From: Locusta migratoria
Taxonomy: Eukaryota; Arthropoda; Insecta; Orthoptera; Acrididae
Direction: 5' to 3'
Assembly (NCBI GenBank): GCA_026315105.1
Contig: CM048744.1
Coordinates: forward strand, 344,623,668 to 344,687,667
DNA length: 64,000 nucleotides
The notes under the pieces were generated by a model, which saw only the letters and a program-made list of their open reading frames with translations, did no database searches and was not told the origin of the DNA. A program made the translations under genes and the position numbers. Positions 46,354 through 56,973 of this stretch are shown here, one piece after another (the first letter of the stretch is position 1; each line of letters begins with the position of its first letter).

Positions 46354-46404
46354 TTAAAAGCTTCAAAAAGCCTTCTGATTATGACGGGGATGAAACGTGA
46401 GTCC

Positions 46405-46548
46405 ATCATTACACGCCCGAATTGAAGGGCGCATCCACGGAGTGGAAACATCCGTCATGACCTGTCCAAAGTTCAAAAGCACTCCGTATGCAGATAAAGT
46501 GCTATTCACCGTCTTCTGGGACGCCCAATGATTTTTTTCCCCTTGACT

Positions 46549-46601
<53 letters not shown>

Positions 46602-46936
46602 GGGGGGGGGGGGGGGATGCAAACCTCAATGCTGCGCGTTACTGTGCTATTCTGCCGAAATCGAAAGCCGCCTGGCCTTCTCAGATCTGGAGTTCTGCTG
46701 TTGGATGACAACGCGAGACCACACTCGGCGACGGCAACGCAAAACCATATTGCAACTCTTGGTTGGGAGCGCCTACATCATCCGCCACACAGTCCTGATC
46801 TCGCACCAACTGACTTCCATCTGTTTCCAGCTTTGAAGAAGACTCTCGGCGGAAGGCGCTTTGTAATCAATGCTGACGTCAAACGAGCCGTTCAACGCTT
46901 CTTCCGTATGCAACGCCCTGATATAGGGAGCGTAAG
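46405..46936 (+). pseudogene. Mariner 4 transposase fragment with T/G tract
   Basis: The plus strand reads PKFKSTPYADKVLFTVFWDA, then about 48 T and 16 G (46551-46616), then LLDDNARPHSATATQNHIA and PPHSPDLAPTDFHLFPALKK, with 34 residues between the two Asp as in DD34D. The homopolymers replace the part between the KVLFTVFWD and LLDDNARPH blocks. Truncated on the right by a LINE-B copy. Confidence 0.75.
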
Positions 46937-47890
46937 GTTATTTACAACTTGTACGAAAACCAGACAGTGGTTGTCAGAGTTGAAAGGCATGAAAGGAATG
47001 CAGTGGTTGGGTAGGGAGTAAAACTGGGTTGTAGCCTTTCTCCAATCTTATTCAATTTGTACATTCAGCTAGCTATAAAGGAAAGCAAGAAGAAATCTGG
47101 AGAAGTAATTAAAGTTCAGGGTGAAGAATTAAAAACATTTCGTTTTGCCGACGACATAGTAATTCTGTCAGATACAGCAAAGGACGTGAAAGATCATTTG
47201 AACGAAACGGACAATGTCTGAAAGGTTCATATAAGATGAACATTAACAAAAGCAAAACTAGGGTAATGGAGTGCAGTCTAAGAAAATCAGATGATGCTGA
47301 AGGAGTTAGATTAGGTAACGAAGCAATAAAGGAGTTAGATGAGTTTTGTTACTTGGGCAGTAAAATAACAAATGATGGTCGCAGTACAGAGGATATAAAA
47401 TGCAGAATGGCAATGTGTAGAAAAGCGTTCTTGAAAAAGAGAAATTTGTTCGAATATTGATTTAAGCCTAAGGAAGTCCTTTCTGAAAGTATTTATGTGG
47501 AGTGTTGCCCTGTATGGGAGTGAAACATGGACGTTAAACAGTGCGGACAGGAAGAGGATAGAGGCTTTTGAAATGTGGTGCTACAGAAGAATGATGAAGA
47601 TTAGGTGGATGGATCGCGTAACTAATGAGATACTGAACAGAATTGGGAAGAAAAGGAATTTCTGGCATACCTTGACTAAAAGAAGGGATGGATTGGCAGG
47701 ACACATTCTTAGACATCAACGAATTGTGAATTTAGCGTTGGAGGGAAGTGGGTGGGGTAAAAACCGCAAAGAAAGACCAAGAGATGGATACAGTAAGCAG
47801 ATTCAGACAGATGTCGGTTGCCGTTCTTATGTGGAGTTGGAGAGGCTTGCTCAGGTTAGGGTATTGTGGAGAGTTGCATCCAACGAACAC
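46937..47890 (+). pseudogene. LINE-B copy, 5'- and 3'-truncated
   Basis: From VIYNLYENQTVVVRVERHER (just upstream of the GVRQGCSLSP block, here GVKLGCSLSP), FRFADDIVILSDTAKDVKD (catalytic FADD intact), MNINKSKTRVMECSLRKS, YGSETWTLNSADRKRIEAFE to GHILRHQRIVNLALEGS. A few stops (near 47010, 47219 and 47458). It lies head to tail in front of the nearly complete LINE-B. Confidence 0.9.
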
Positions 47891-48333
47891 CGAGCAAGCC
47901 TGCTCGTGGCTTTCAGCGAATATTTGCGAGACGGCGAGCACGTTGTAGGCTACTACATTTGCACTTCCTGCCGAACAGCGAGCATATACGGGAACAACGG
48001 ATATTCGTCAAGCTACAATAGCATGAACCCCATGAACCACAGACATTGCCGAGGTGAGGTGGCTTGCGTGCCTCAACGATGCAGATAGCCGTACCGTAGG
48101 TGCAACCACAGCGGAGGGGTAACTGTGGAGAGGCCAGACAAACGTGTGCTTCCTGAAGAGGGGCAGCAGCCTTTTCAGTAGTTACAGGGACAACAGTCTG
48201 GATGATTGACTGAGCTGGCCTTGTAACATCAGCTAATGTGGCTTAGCCACACGGTTACTGCGAACGGCTGAAAGCAAGGGGAAACTACAGCCGTTACTTT
48301 TCCCGAGGACATGCAGTTCTGCTGTATGAAAAT

Positions 48334-48909
48334 ATGATGATGGCATCCTCTCGGGTAAAATATTCCGGAGGTAAAATAGTCCCCCATTCGGATCTCCGGG
48401 CGGGGACTACTCAGGAGGATGTTATCATCAGGAAAGACAATACTGGCATTCTACGGATCGGAGCGTGGAATGTTAGATCCCTTAATCGGGTAGGAAAATT
48501 AGAAAATTTAAAAAGGGAAATGAATAGGTTGAAGTTAGATATAGTGTGGATTAGTGAAGTTCGGTGGCAGGATGAAAAGGATTTCTGGTCAGGTGAGTAC
48601 AGGATTATAAATACAAAATCAGTTGGGGGTATCACAGGAGTAAGACTAATAATGAATAAGAAAATAGGAATGCGGGTAAACTACTATGAGCAGCACAGTG
48701 ATCGCATTATCATTGTCAAGATAGATACGAAGCCAACACCGACAACAGTAGGACAGGTTTATATGCCAACTAGCTCTGCCGATGAGGAGGAGATCGAAGA
48801 AATATATGAGGAGCTAAAGGAAATTATTCAGACAGTTAAGGGAGAGGAAAACTTAATTGTGATGGGAGACTGGAATTCGGTAGTAGGAAAAGGAAGAGAA
48901 GGAAAATAG
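48334..48909 (+). pseudogene. LINE-B endonuclease, N-terminal part
   Basis: A 191-residue frame from Met 48334 (MMMASSRVKYSGGK). Exo_endo_phos-type blocks: GAWNVRSLN, then DIVWISEVRW with the catalytic Glu, and MGDWNSVVGKGREGK near the C-terminus (the GDWN block) followed by a stop at 48907. It would nick target DNA for target-primed reverse transcription. The remainder of the domain is in another frame, so the copy is broken here. Confidence 0.85.
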
Positions 48910-49205
48910 TAGGTGAATATGGACTGGGCAGAAGGAATGAAAGAGGAAGTCGCCTGGTAGAATTTTGCACGGAACATAATTTAATCATAACAAACACGTG
49001 GTTTAAGAATCACAAAAGAAGGTTGTATACTTGGAAGAGACCAGGAGACACCGGAAGGTATCAGATAGATTTTATAATGGTAAAACATAGATTCCGGAAC
49101 CAGGTTATAAACTGCAAGACATACCCAGGGGCAGATATAGACTCTGACCATAACTTGTTAGTCATGAACTGTAGGCTGAAACTGAAAAAAACTGCAGAAA
49201 GGTAG
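48910..49205 (+). pseudogene. LINE-B endonuclease, C-terminal part
   Basis: Continues the endonuclease after the stop at 48907: LVEFCTEHNLIITNTWF, then a frame with TWKRPGDTGRYQIDFIMVKH and ADIDSDHNLLVM, holding the QID.I and SDH blocks with the catalytic Asp and His. Shifted relative to the first part. Between 49206 and 49498 the frame is lost again in the linker region. Confidence 0.8.
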
Positions 49206-49498
49206 GAAAATAAGGAGATGGGACCTAGATAAATTGAAGGAACGTGAAGATCTGGTGAATTTCAGAGGGAGATTTAGGCAACAATTGACATAAACAGGGG
49301 GAAATAAAACAGTAGAAGAGGAATGGGTAGCATTGAGAGATGAAATAGTGAAGGCAGCATAGGACAAAATAGGTAGAAAGGCAAGGCCTACAAAAAATCC
49401 TTGGATAACACAGGAAATACTACAGTTAATTGATGAAAGGAGAAAATATAAAAATGCAGTAAATGAAACAGGCAAAATTGAGTACAGACGACTAAGAA

Positions 49499-51292
49499 AT
49501 GAGATTGATAGGAAGTGCAAAATGCCTAAGCAGGAGTGAAGCAAAATGCAAATCTGTAGAAGAATGTATAAGAAGGGGAAAAGTAGATACCGCCTACAGG
49601 AAAATAAAAGAGACGTTTGGGGACAAGAAAAGCAACTCTACGAATATCAAGAACTCAGATGGGAAACCAGTTCTCAGCAAAGAAGGGAAGGCTGAATGGT
49701 GGAAAGAGTACATAGAGCAGCTCTACAAAGGAAATGAACTTAGAGACGATGTTGTAGGAAGGGAAGAGGAAGTAGGTCAAGATGAAATAGGAGATATTAT
49801 ACTGAGAGATGAATTTGACAGAGCCCTGAAAGACCTAGGTCGGAACAAGGCCCCAGGAGTAGATGACATACCCTCAGAGCTACTAAAGTCTCTGGGAGAG
49901 CCAGCCATGACAAAACTATTTGAACTAGTGTGTAGGATGTATGAGACAGGCGAAATGCCCCCAGACTTTAAGAAAAATGTAATAATCCCCATTCCAAAGA
50001 AATCAGGTGCAGACAGGTGTGAAAATTACAGAACCATCAGTTTGATAAGTCATGGTTGCAAAATTTTAACACGAATTATCTACAGGAGAATGGAAAACCT
50101 GGTAGAAGCAGACCTAGAGGAAGATCAGTTTGGATTCAGGAGGAACATAGGAACCCGGGAGGCAATACTTACCTTACGTCTTATCTTAGAAGATAGATTA
50201 AGGAAAGGCAAAACTACATTTTTAGACTTTGTAGATTTGGAGAAAGCGTTTGACAATGTTGACTGGACTACACTCTTTCAAATTCTGAAGTCAGCAGGGG
50301 TAAAATACAGGGAAAGGAGAGTTATCTACAACTTGTACAAAAGCCAGACCGCAGTTATTAGACTCGAAGGGCATGAAAGGGAAGCATCAGATGGGAAGGG
50401 AGTAAGACAGGGTTGTAGCCTTTCTCCGATGTTATTCAATTTGTACATTGAGCAGGCGGTGAAGGAAAGCAAGGAAAAATTTGGAATAGGGATTAAAGTT
50501 CAGGGGGAAGAAATAAAAACATTGCGTTTTGCTGATGACATTGTAATTCTGTCAGAGACAGCGAACGACCTGGAAGAGCAGTTGATTGGAATGGACAGTG
50601 TGTTGAAGAGAGAGTACAAAATGAATATTAACAAGAGCAAAACAAAAATAATGGAATGCGGTCTTAGAAAATCAGGCGATGCTGAAGGAATTAGATTAGG
50701 TAACGAAACAATGAAGGTGGTAGATGAGTTTTGTTACTTGGGTAGTAAAATAACATGCGATGGTCGCAGTACAGAGGATATAAAATGTAGAATGGCAATG
50801 GGAAGAAAAGCATTTTTGAAAAAGAGAAATTTGCTAACATCGAATATTAATTTAAGGGTAAGGAAGTCCTTTCTGAAGGCATTTGTGTGGAGTGTTGCCT
50901 TGTACGGGAGTGAAACATGGACGATAAGCAGTGCGGACAGGAAGAGAATAGAGGCTTTTGAAATGTGGTGCTACAGAAGAATGCTGAAGATTAGCTGGGT
51001 AGATCACATAACTAATGAAGAGGTACTGAACAGAATTGGTGAGAAAAGGAATTTTTGGCATACCCTAACTAAAAGAAGGGATCGCTTGGTAGGACACATT
51101 CTTAGACATCAAGGAATCGTAAATTTAGCATTGGAGGGAAGTGTGTGGGGTAAAAATCGCATAGGGAGGCCAAGAGACGCGTATAGTAAGCAGATTCAAG
51201 TGGATGTGGGTTGCCGTTCTTATGAGGAGATGAAAACGCTTGCTCAGGATAGAGTAGGGTGGAGAGCTGCATCAAACCAGTCTCCGGACTGA
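49499..51292 (+). CDS. LINE-B reverse transcriptase, open 597-residue frame
   Basis: RNA-directed DNA polymerase of an RTE-like non-LTR retrotransposon. Blocks: NYRTISLISHGCKI (about 176-190), QFGFRRNIGTREAI (210-223), FVDLEKAFDNVDW with catalytic Asp 246, GVRQGCSLSPMLFNLYIE (301-318), RFADDIVIL with catalytic Asp 346/347, and the C-terminal YGSETWT and GHILRH regions. No stop and all RT catalytic residues present. The Met used is only the first in frame; in an intact element the RT would be fused to the endonuclease upstream, so the true N-terminus is lost. Autonomous activity is unlikely because the endonuclease is broken, but the copy is among the youngest in the window. It may be transcribed from the 5' UTR, which cannot be judged here. 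Confidence 0.9.
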   Translation: MRLIGSAKCLSRSEAKCKSVEECIRRGKVDTAYRKIKETFGDKKSNSTNIKNSDGKPVLSKEGKAEWWKEYIEQLYKGNELRDDVVGREEEVGQDEIGDIILRDEFDRALKDLGRNKAPGVDDIPSELLKSLGEPAMTKLFELVCRMYETGEMPPDFKKNVIIPIPKKSGADRCENYRTISLISHGCKILTRIIYRRMENLVEADLEEDQFGFRRNIGTREAILTLRLILEDRLRKGKTTFLDFVDLEKAFDNVDWTTLFQILKSAGVKYRERRVIYNLYKSQTAVIRLEGHEREASDGKGVRQGCSLSPMLFNLYIEQAVKESKEKFGIGIKVQGEEIKTLRFADDIVILSETANDLEEQLIGMDSVLKREYKMNINKSKTKIMECGLRKSGDAEGIRLGNETMKVVDEFCYLGSKITCDGRSTEDIKCRMAMGRKAFLKKRNLLTSNINLRVRKSFLKAFVWSVALYGSETWTISSADRKRIEAFEMWCYRRMLKISWVDHITNEEVLNRIGEKRNFWHTLTKRRDRLVGHILRHQGIVNLALEGSVWGKNRIGRPRDAYSKQIQVDVGCRSYEEMKTLAQDRVGWRAASNQSPD

Positions 51293-51312
51293 AGACCATA
51301 ACAACAACAACA

Positions 51313-52560
51313 ATAGCAAAGTATTCTGAGCGACCGTCACTACACACGCTTTTCGCATCTTTTGTAATCGTATTGCTTTTCTGTTTATCTGCTGATCAGA
51401 TAAAGATGGACAGTAATACGGAAATTGCTATTACTAGTGCATCTGTATTTTTGGTCATGGAGAAACGTAAGTTTCGTGAAGTAACCCCGATTGAAAATAA
51501 ATGTTTGCGGTTTATTTTGTGTTGTCGTAAAGATAGTCAATGTCTTGATTTGGTAATGGCGATGAAAAACCGTTATTGCTAGTGAGTTTTACCATCGCCT
51601 TTGATACATTTCATTTTCATACGAAATACAGTTCTTTCGTGGCTGTATTAAGAATTGCCACCCATCATAAGATGGAATGTGACTTATCACATATTTAAAA
51701 AATACAGGCAATCTTCTTCTATGATGTAAACAAAATTTGTTATACAGGTCGCACACTTTTTCGTGGCCCCTCTCTGATCGGCGGAAGTCGGCTGAGTTCT
51801 GTGTCTACGGAATGTTTATGCTCTCTACCAATCCTACCTCGTAACAGCCTTGTACACCGTAGACTTCGTCATTGTATTGGTGATTTGTGCTTGGTATTGA
51901 TAGTCTTCCACTTTGTTATTTTCTGAAATGAGTCCACATACCCCGACGACTTATTTTAGAAAAAAGAATGCTGTCCTTGAAAGTGATATGAAGAATGTTA
52001 ATTCTGATTGTTGTTCAGTTACGACAATAAAAAGAGGCAGAAAGCGTTGCTACACCCGCTTAATAAGTCCCTTTAAAATATTGATATTTCGTAGCTGCAC
52101 GTTCCAGTTTTCTATTACTCAAACATTTAAGTGATACTTAATTTCGTGTTCTATGACGCTTTAACCCCTTACATGTTGTTTCGTTTAAAACCTGTAAGCT
52201 ATACGCTGTAAGCTGGCGGCATTGGGAGAAAGAGGAGGGGCTTTTTCTAACAGCCAATGCGCGACGAGGTGAATGCAAGCTTCAACTCCCAACATTCTCC
52301 TCTCAGGAGCCACGTTCAAGTGCGTGATCTGTAGGTCGTTCACGACGCTCGGCGACATAAACAAAAAGACATAACACCCTACACATCTTTACTACGACGA
52401 AGAAATAATAAATTAGCAAAATACATTTGCAAAATGATACTAAGAAACCCAATAGGCCTATATGAAACGTTCATATAAAATTATAATTAGTCATCGCTGC
52501 CTACATGCCCATGTGTAATATTTATCAGAAAATAAGTTACTGAAAGACTTTAGATATAAC
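51313..52560. other. Mostly unassigned; possible Harbinger N-terminus at 51406
   Basis: The frame from 51406 reads MDSNTEIAITSASVFLVMEK then RKFREVTPIENKC, which recalls the N-terminus of HARBI1/PIF-Harbinger nucleases. Without a DDE domain or terminal repeats this is weak. The rest has no recognised feature. Confidence 0.3.
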
Positions 52561-53665
52561 GTAATTACATATGTTTGGAAATGCTATACAGACGCCCACT
52601 GAGCATGAGCACTTCCAACAACACGCATGTCTGGATCAGGAACAGAAAAGCACCTGTGGCCGAATGTTCGCCTTCTTTTGGTGTGTGTAGGAATAGCGAC
52701 ACGTGGCGGAAACGACGAGCACTGGTCGACTGGTGCTCGGCAAACAGCGGGCGATCGCACCACACTACTCGGTAATTACCGAGCAATTACTAGGTATTCG
52801 GCAAATAACACGTGTGTGGTGCCGGCTTTACAAGAATTGCAAAAGAGCGGGTCTTCGTACATTCTATATGTACTGAGCGCTAGTCAGCGTCGGTCCACAA
52901 ACACCTAAGAGAGTTGTAGCTTTCTGCTACCCAGACCAAAACGTCTAGGATGAGGCCAGGTGTCTCAGACTAATGCAGTCTACGACAAAGCACTCAACAA
53001 GTCTGCCAGAAAACAACCATCATTTGCATCAAGGGAGAATCTGCTTTATCACTGAGGACCAGGACCCGTCATTCAAGTGATCCTCTGATAACACCAGTCG
53101 AGATGTGCACGTCGGTGCTGTGGCGTGCTTGGAATATGGGCTAGAAGTGTGCGTGTCTGTATTCCCAGTGCTAGTAACCAATTGGCAACCGTTCGAGTTA
53201 ACACTTCTGACCTCGCAAACCCTCTTTATCTGTGCTGTAGTAGCTCGATTTGCCACTGCTGCCCTCACAGTGACGTCCAGAACCTCGTCTAAGGGTGTGA
53301 GAACGTTCACGTGACCACTCAAACAAACATCCTTGCACAAATGACGCAGCACGTCCAACTTCAGGCAATTCTGCAAACGGACGATCCTGTCACCAGGAAT
53401 GGCACAGTCTAACCCCATTTAAACTCATCCAGTAACAAGCACATTTCCTGTTTACTTCACACATTGATATCACACTGATCCTTACGGCTGTAAACATTCT
53501 CCATTAAAGGTACACACAGTTGGCACTCTGGCAGCTATGCCACTATGCTATCTGTTGGTGAACGATGTTAAAACTATTATCAGTAGATCTACATCAAAAG
53601 CGCATCAAAATCATCGTCGTCTTTCCAGGTGTACCCTTTCTCTGGTAGTGTATTTACTGCAGCCC
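52561..53665. other. Unassigned, GC-richer sequence with open frames
   Basis: Frames of 93 (52627, plus) and 129 residues (53029, minus) occur, but neither shows a domain, signal peptide or plausible splice context. Possibly a decayed repeat. Confidence 0.3.
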
Positions 53666-53676
53666 TCTTCAGTGTA

Positions 53677-53875
53677 GCCGGCCGCGGTGGCCGAGGGGAC
53701 TGAGGCGCTCCAGTCACGGTCTGCACGGCCACTACGGTCGGGGGTTCGAATCCCCCCTCGGGCATGGATATTTGTGCCGTCTTTAGTATAAGGTAGATTA
53801 TAAGTAGTTTATAAGTTTAGGGACTGATGACCCCATAGTTAAGTCCCATAAGCTCTACAAACATTTGAAACATTT
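53677..53875 (+). mobile_element. SINE-A copy 13, 11 bp target duplication
   Basis: Full-length plus-strand reference copy: tRNA-like head GCCGGCCGCGGTGGCCGAGG, B box GGGGGTTCGAATCCCCCC, body GGGACTGATGACCCCATAGT, end ACATTTGAAACATTT. TCTTCAGTGTA at 53666-53676 is repeated exactly at 53876-53886. Confidence 0.97.
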
Positions 53876-53886
53876 TCTTCAGTGTA

Positions 53887-54187
53887 TCTTGTCCCTAGGA
53901 AATGATCGTTAACCTCACTAGCTTCCTTCGTCACATTCTACAGCATTGGACAAAAAAGAGTACTTATCTTGTCGATGCATCCATGGATGTAGCCGCCAGG
54001 TCAATTTTTGTTCATTATTAGCGTCCTTCTTTGCTTAACAGTCCTCCACACATGGTTTTTTTCTTCCTAGATTTTTCCTTCTTTTTTAAATTTATTTATT
54101 TATTTATTGTCCACATAACGCCGTGTTTGCTCATAAAACATCGTGATTACAACTTATAACGCAAGCAACCTGTCACTATGTATTAAG
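53887..54187. other. Unassigned sequence
   Basis: Nothing recognised apart from a (TTTA)n stretch near 54090. Confidence 0.3.
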
Positions 54188-54900
54188 TACTAGCTGAAAA
54201 CCCGGCGTTGCCTGGGATGTTAAGTATCTGCCAGGCTGCATGTGAAACTGCAGTAGGTGTAGATGGAAAGCACATATTATAAAAATCGGGTTCCAGGCTT
54301 CCGATTCTGACTTTCCCATAACCTTAACAAACATTGAAAATTTTGAAGTAAAAGAACTTTAAAGATTTCTTTTTTCCTAATGCAATAACCTTTCCCCCTC
54401 TATATAACACACACACACAGGACATATGTATATCTTCCAGGTTCCAATAATAATAAATTGTTTGGTAAGCCCGCCCCTGACATGAAGATGCCAAATCCAT
54501 TCAGAAGTATTTAATAGATTGCCCTGTAATTTATTAATCGTAATAGAAAATGCAAGTTCCAATGGAAACTGCAGTCTCTTGAAGGTAGATTGTGGGATAT
54601 AATGGGTATTCGTTGGGTGTACTCTGTTTCATTCTGTTCCTTTCCTTGTAGCTCTATGGAAGTAAAATGCTTTCGCTTCCAGCCGGATGGAGCAATTTTC
54701 CATGAACGTTACTATTTACGTGCTCATATCTCTTGAATGTGATACAATTTAGAAGCTACATTCAAATTTAGTAGAATCGAAGGAAACGGCATTTCGATCG
54801 ATATATATATCGAACGTTCGACTCTCGCTTCGCAATCAATGAAGAAAAAGTGACATGGCGGAACAGATGATTTATATAGCTTATGATGTTTTTTGACATG
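54188..54900. repeat. Repeat beginning ACTAGCTGAAAACCCGGCGT
   Basis: The opening phrase ACTAGCTGAAAACCCGGCGT followed by TGCCTGGG is a very common terminus of dispersed repeats in arthropods and molluscs and is the same type as the terminus at 26683 and 27854. No coding part seen. The right boundary is arbitrary. Confidence 0.45.
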
Positions 54901-54981
54901 ATGATTTTATTGAACTTTGACTTATCTAAAGACTGCGATATCACCCGTTACATTTGAGGTACGAAAAAAAAAAAAAAAACA

Positions 54982-55065
54982 CTTGTTTAACCTATACCTA
55001 ACTTGTCACTTTAAAAAAGTGATCTGTAGCGTAGCCTTAAGAAGGTTAGGTATAGGTTAAACAAG
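54982..55065. repeat. Hairpin with exact 21 bp arms
   Basis: CTTGTTTAACCTATACCTAA(C) at 54982-55002 and its exact complement at 55045-55065 enclose 42 bp, in which CACTTTaaaaAAGTG forms a second small hairpin. Could be a tiny foldback element. Confidence 0.85.
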
Positions 55066-55358
55066 AATCTTTAGTACGTCAGGGCGCGTAGCGCCCGAAT
55101 CCTCGGTTCAGAAACACTAAATTTTTTACAGTTGCATCTTCGATATATACCATTTCAGGCGGATGTTATTTGATTGCAGGTATTCTTGGAAATTAACTTC
55201 AACTGTCCTTACAAATTGAACACTTCGTTACCAACATTGACACACAAGGGGTACAACACAGTAAGTAAAATTTAACGGAGCACTTTCTTCATTTGTGACA
55301 ATTTATTAAATTAATCAATAAACACAATAACATCGTAACATGACAAACACCACAAACA
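55066..55358. other. 3' flank of the Merlin frame
   Basis: Contains GTTACCAACATTGAC near 55229, similar to GTTGCCAACA phrases at 30449, 31985, 32550 and 59644 that may mark ends of related elements. No gene. Confidence 0.3.
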
Positions 55359-56381
55359 TTATTCGCTGTCCAAAACACCGCCTGTGGTATATGAAACAGG
55401 CGCCACACTCTTTTTCCCATATCCGGGATAAACTTTGGAAATGTCTGTCAGAAAGACTGGCAGAGTGTCAGAAGACACGCATTTTCCCCGAAGTGTTAAA
55501 TTGTGTAAGTACAGAAACTGGAATAAATATAATTCATCCCGCTCTCCAGGTCTTCCTTCTTTTTTCACAGAAGACTTCACAGATTTCCATAATCGTTCAA
55601 TGTTTTGTGTATGTACAGTTGCATCTTCTGAAGAAACAAATTCTATTGAGTGGTTCACAAATTCATGGTGAATTCCTTCGTCTTTAAACGATTGGTATGA
55701 TTTCCAACCATATGTTATAATTTTCGTTCCGGGGAGAATGAAATGTTTTATTAGTGGAACTAATGTTTCTTTTCCTCTAGAACATACACGAACAATGAAA
55801 CATCTCCGGGATTCTCTCTCAATTCCTCCAAAAACCCAGATTTGCTCACGTTTCTTATTTAAAAATCTTCCTCTGCCATACTTCCGAGTAGCAATGTGAG
55901 ACTCGTCTACCTCGACAATTTTATTCTCGCCGCCAATTGGTACACTGTCTTTTGTGACAATCACATAGAAAACTTCTCTACAAAAACCGTAATATTCACA
56001 TACAGTCTTCAATGTAAGTCCAGACTCTGCTGTAGCCTCTTCTAGTGTTGTATTACGTATCCAACATGCAACCACTATTATACTCTGATCTATGCTTAAT
56101 TTGGCACAGTTGAACCATGTGTTTTTTGTTATAGATGTTCTTCTCCTACACTTTTTACACATAAGCTGCCAAAGAAAATTCACATTATCTTTTCTCTTGC
56201 TGAGAATAACATAATTTTCTGATCCACAATGAATGCAGTTTCTGGGGCTGGAATCTGGCAACAGCACATATTCCCATGCAAATTCCAAACATTTTTGAGT
56301 GTCACCTAAACGTGGAATTAAATTCTCCACGTAAGACAATTCGAAGCACACACCTTCACTCGAAACTTGTATGACGCTCAC
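55359..56381 (-). CDS. Merlin (ISXO2/IS1016-like) transposase, intact frame, second catalytic Asp lost
   Basis: 340-residue uninterrupted frame. Zinc ribbon: C49-x2-C52 and C75-x2-C78, followed by RRRTSITKNTWF. A helix-turn-helix-like region covers about 95-130. DDE/ISXO2-type catalytic core: VEVDESHIATRKYGRGR with the first Asp at 159; ITYGWKSYQSF (222-232), where the family has TDGW, so the second catalytic Asp is Tyr224 (codon TAT, one change from GAT); NIERLWKSVKSSVKKEGR with the third acidic residue, Glu262. Length is normal for Merlin. No stop or shift, which is unusual in this window. It is either a recently inactivated copy or a frame kept for another role; the former is simpler. A Met at 56381 fits the conserved N-terminus. 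Terminal inverted repeats could not be defined with certainty. Confidence 0.85.
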   Translation of the reverse strand: MSVIQVSSEGVCFELSYVENLIPRLGDTQKCLEFAWEYVLLPDSSPRNCIHCGSENYVILSKRKDNVNFLWQLMCKKCRRRTSITKNTWFNCAKLSIDQSIIVVACWIRNTTLEEATAESGLTLKTVCEYYGFCREVFYVIVTKDSVPIGGENKIVEVDESHIATRKYGRGRFLNKKREQIWVFGGIERESRRCFIVRVCSRGKETLVPLIKHFILPGTKIITYGWKSYQSFKDEGIHHEFVNHSIEFVSSEDATVHTQNIERLWKSVKSSVKKEGRPGERDELYLFQFLYLHNLTLRGKCVSSDTLPVFLTDISKVYPGYGKKSVAPVSYTTGGVLDSE

Positions 56382-56973
56382 TAAAATTTATTTCACTCTC
56401 CATTCTCGAAACAAAACACGATATTCGAATTTCTCGCTTCACTTTTCTTACCGTTCGATATGTATCGACCGCAGCCGTGCCGCGACTACGATCTACACGG
56501 TGCCGCGATTGGATGTACACGGATTCTACCAAATTACCACTTTTTCCTTTCAGCATTTTACTATGGTTGCCGGCGAGAAAAAGTTTAATAAAGGTTTGAA
56601 ATTATGTTTAAAGTTTGTTGCAAGTCGCTAAGTACTGTCATTCTCATACAGTGTATTTCGTAAGTCTCGCCGCGTTATATGGCATTTTTTGCGATTTCTA
56701 TTGGTTATGACGTAATATCTTTTGAACCATGTGCCGTGTGTGATTCTTAACCATGCAGCAATTGTTACCTCACGGTAAGGAATGTGTGTACCAAATTTGG
56801 TTGAAGTCGGTCGAATGGTTTAGGAGAAAATGAGCAGCATTGTCGCAAAATGCAACAGTTTTTCGCGCATCTCATTGTTTATGACGTCATATCTCGTGAA
56901 CTATGATGATGGGAAGAGGGAAATAAATTAATACAATTCAGCAACCAGTTGCTTGTGATTATTTATTTTAGAC
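56382..56973. other. 5' flank of the Merlin frame
   Basis: 56450-56545 resembles 5325-5390 (TTCGATATGTATCGA, TTCTACCAAATTA). The rest, with GTTTAGGAGAAAATGAGCAG, is typical of degenerate insect repeats but not classified. Confidence 0.35.

Larger units (their letters stand above)
44523..46400 (-). mobile_element. Mariner 3 end with piggyBac 2 nested inside
   Basis: TACGAGGGGGAGTTGGAAAA at 44523 is a mariner-style terminus. The minus strand just inside encodes RFDKCLNVLGNY, the typical mariner C-terminus. The sequence is interrupted at 44674 by the piggyBac and resumes at 46358. The right part meets mariner 4 near 46400, and the exact junction is unclear. Confidence 0.55.
48041..51312 (+). 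mobile_element. LINE-B (RTE-like), nearly full length
   Basis: A 5' UTR of about 290 bp, an apurinic endonuclease region, a reverse transcriptase and a short 3' end (GAAGACCATAACAACAACAA) ending in a (CAA)n-type simple repeat, as RTE elements often do. About 3.3 kb. The endonuclease part has at least two frame changes and one stop; the RT is open. Such copies are often annotated in insects as craniofacial development protein 2-like. The 5' boundary is approximate. Confidence 0.9.

Noticed and set aside
52561..53418. Candidate host gene from 93- and 129-residue frames
   Set aside because: No domain, no consistent splice sites and no start context; likely chance frames in a GC-richer stretch.
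54982..55065. Transcription terminator
   Set aside because: The genome is eukaryotic and no gene ends here; a small foldback repeat is more likely.
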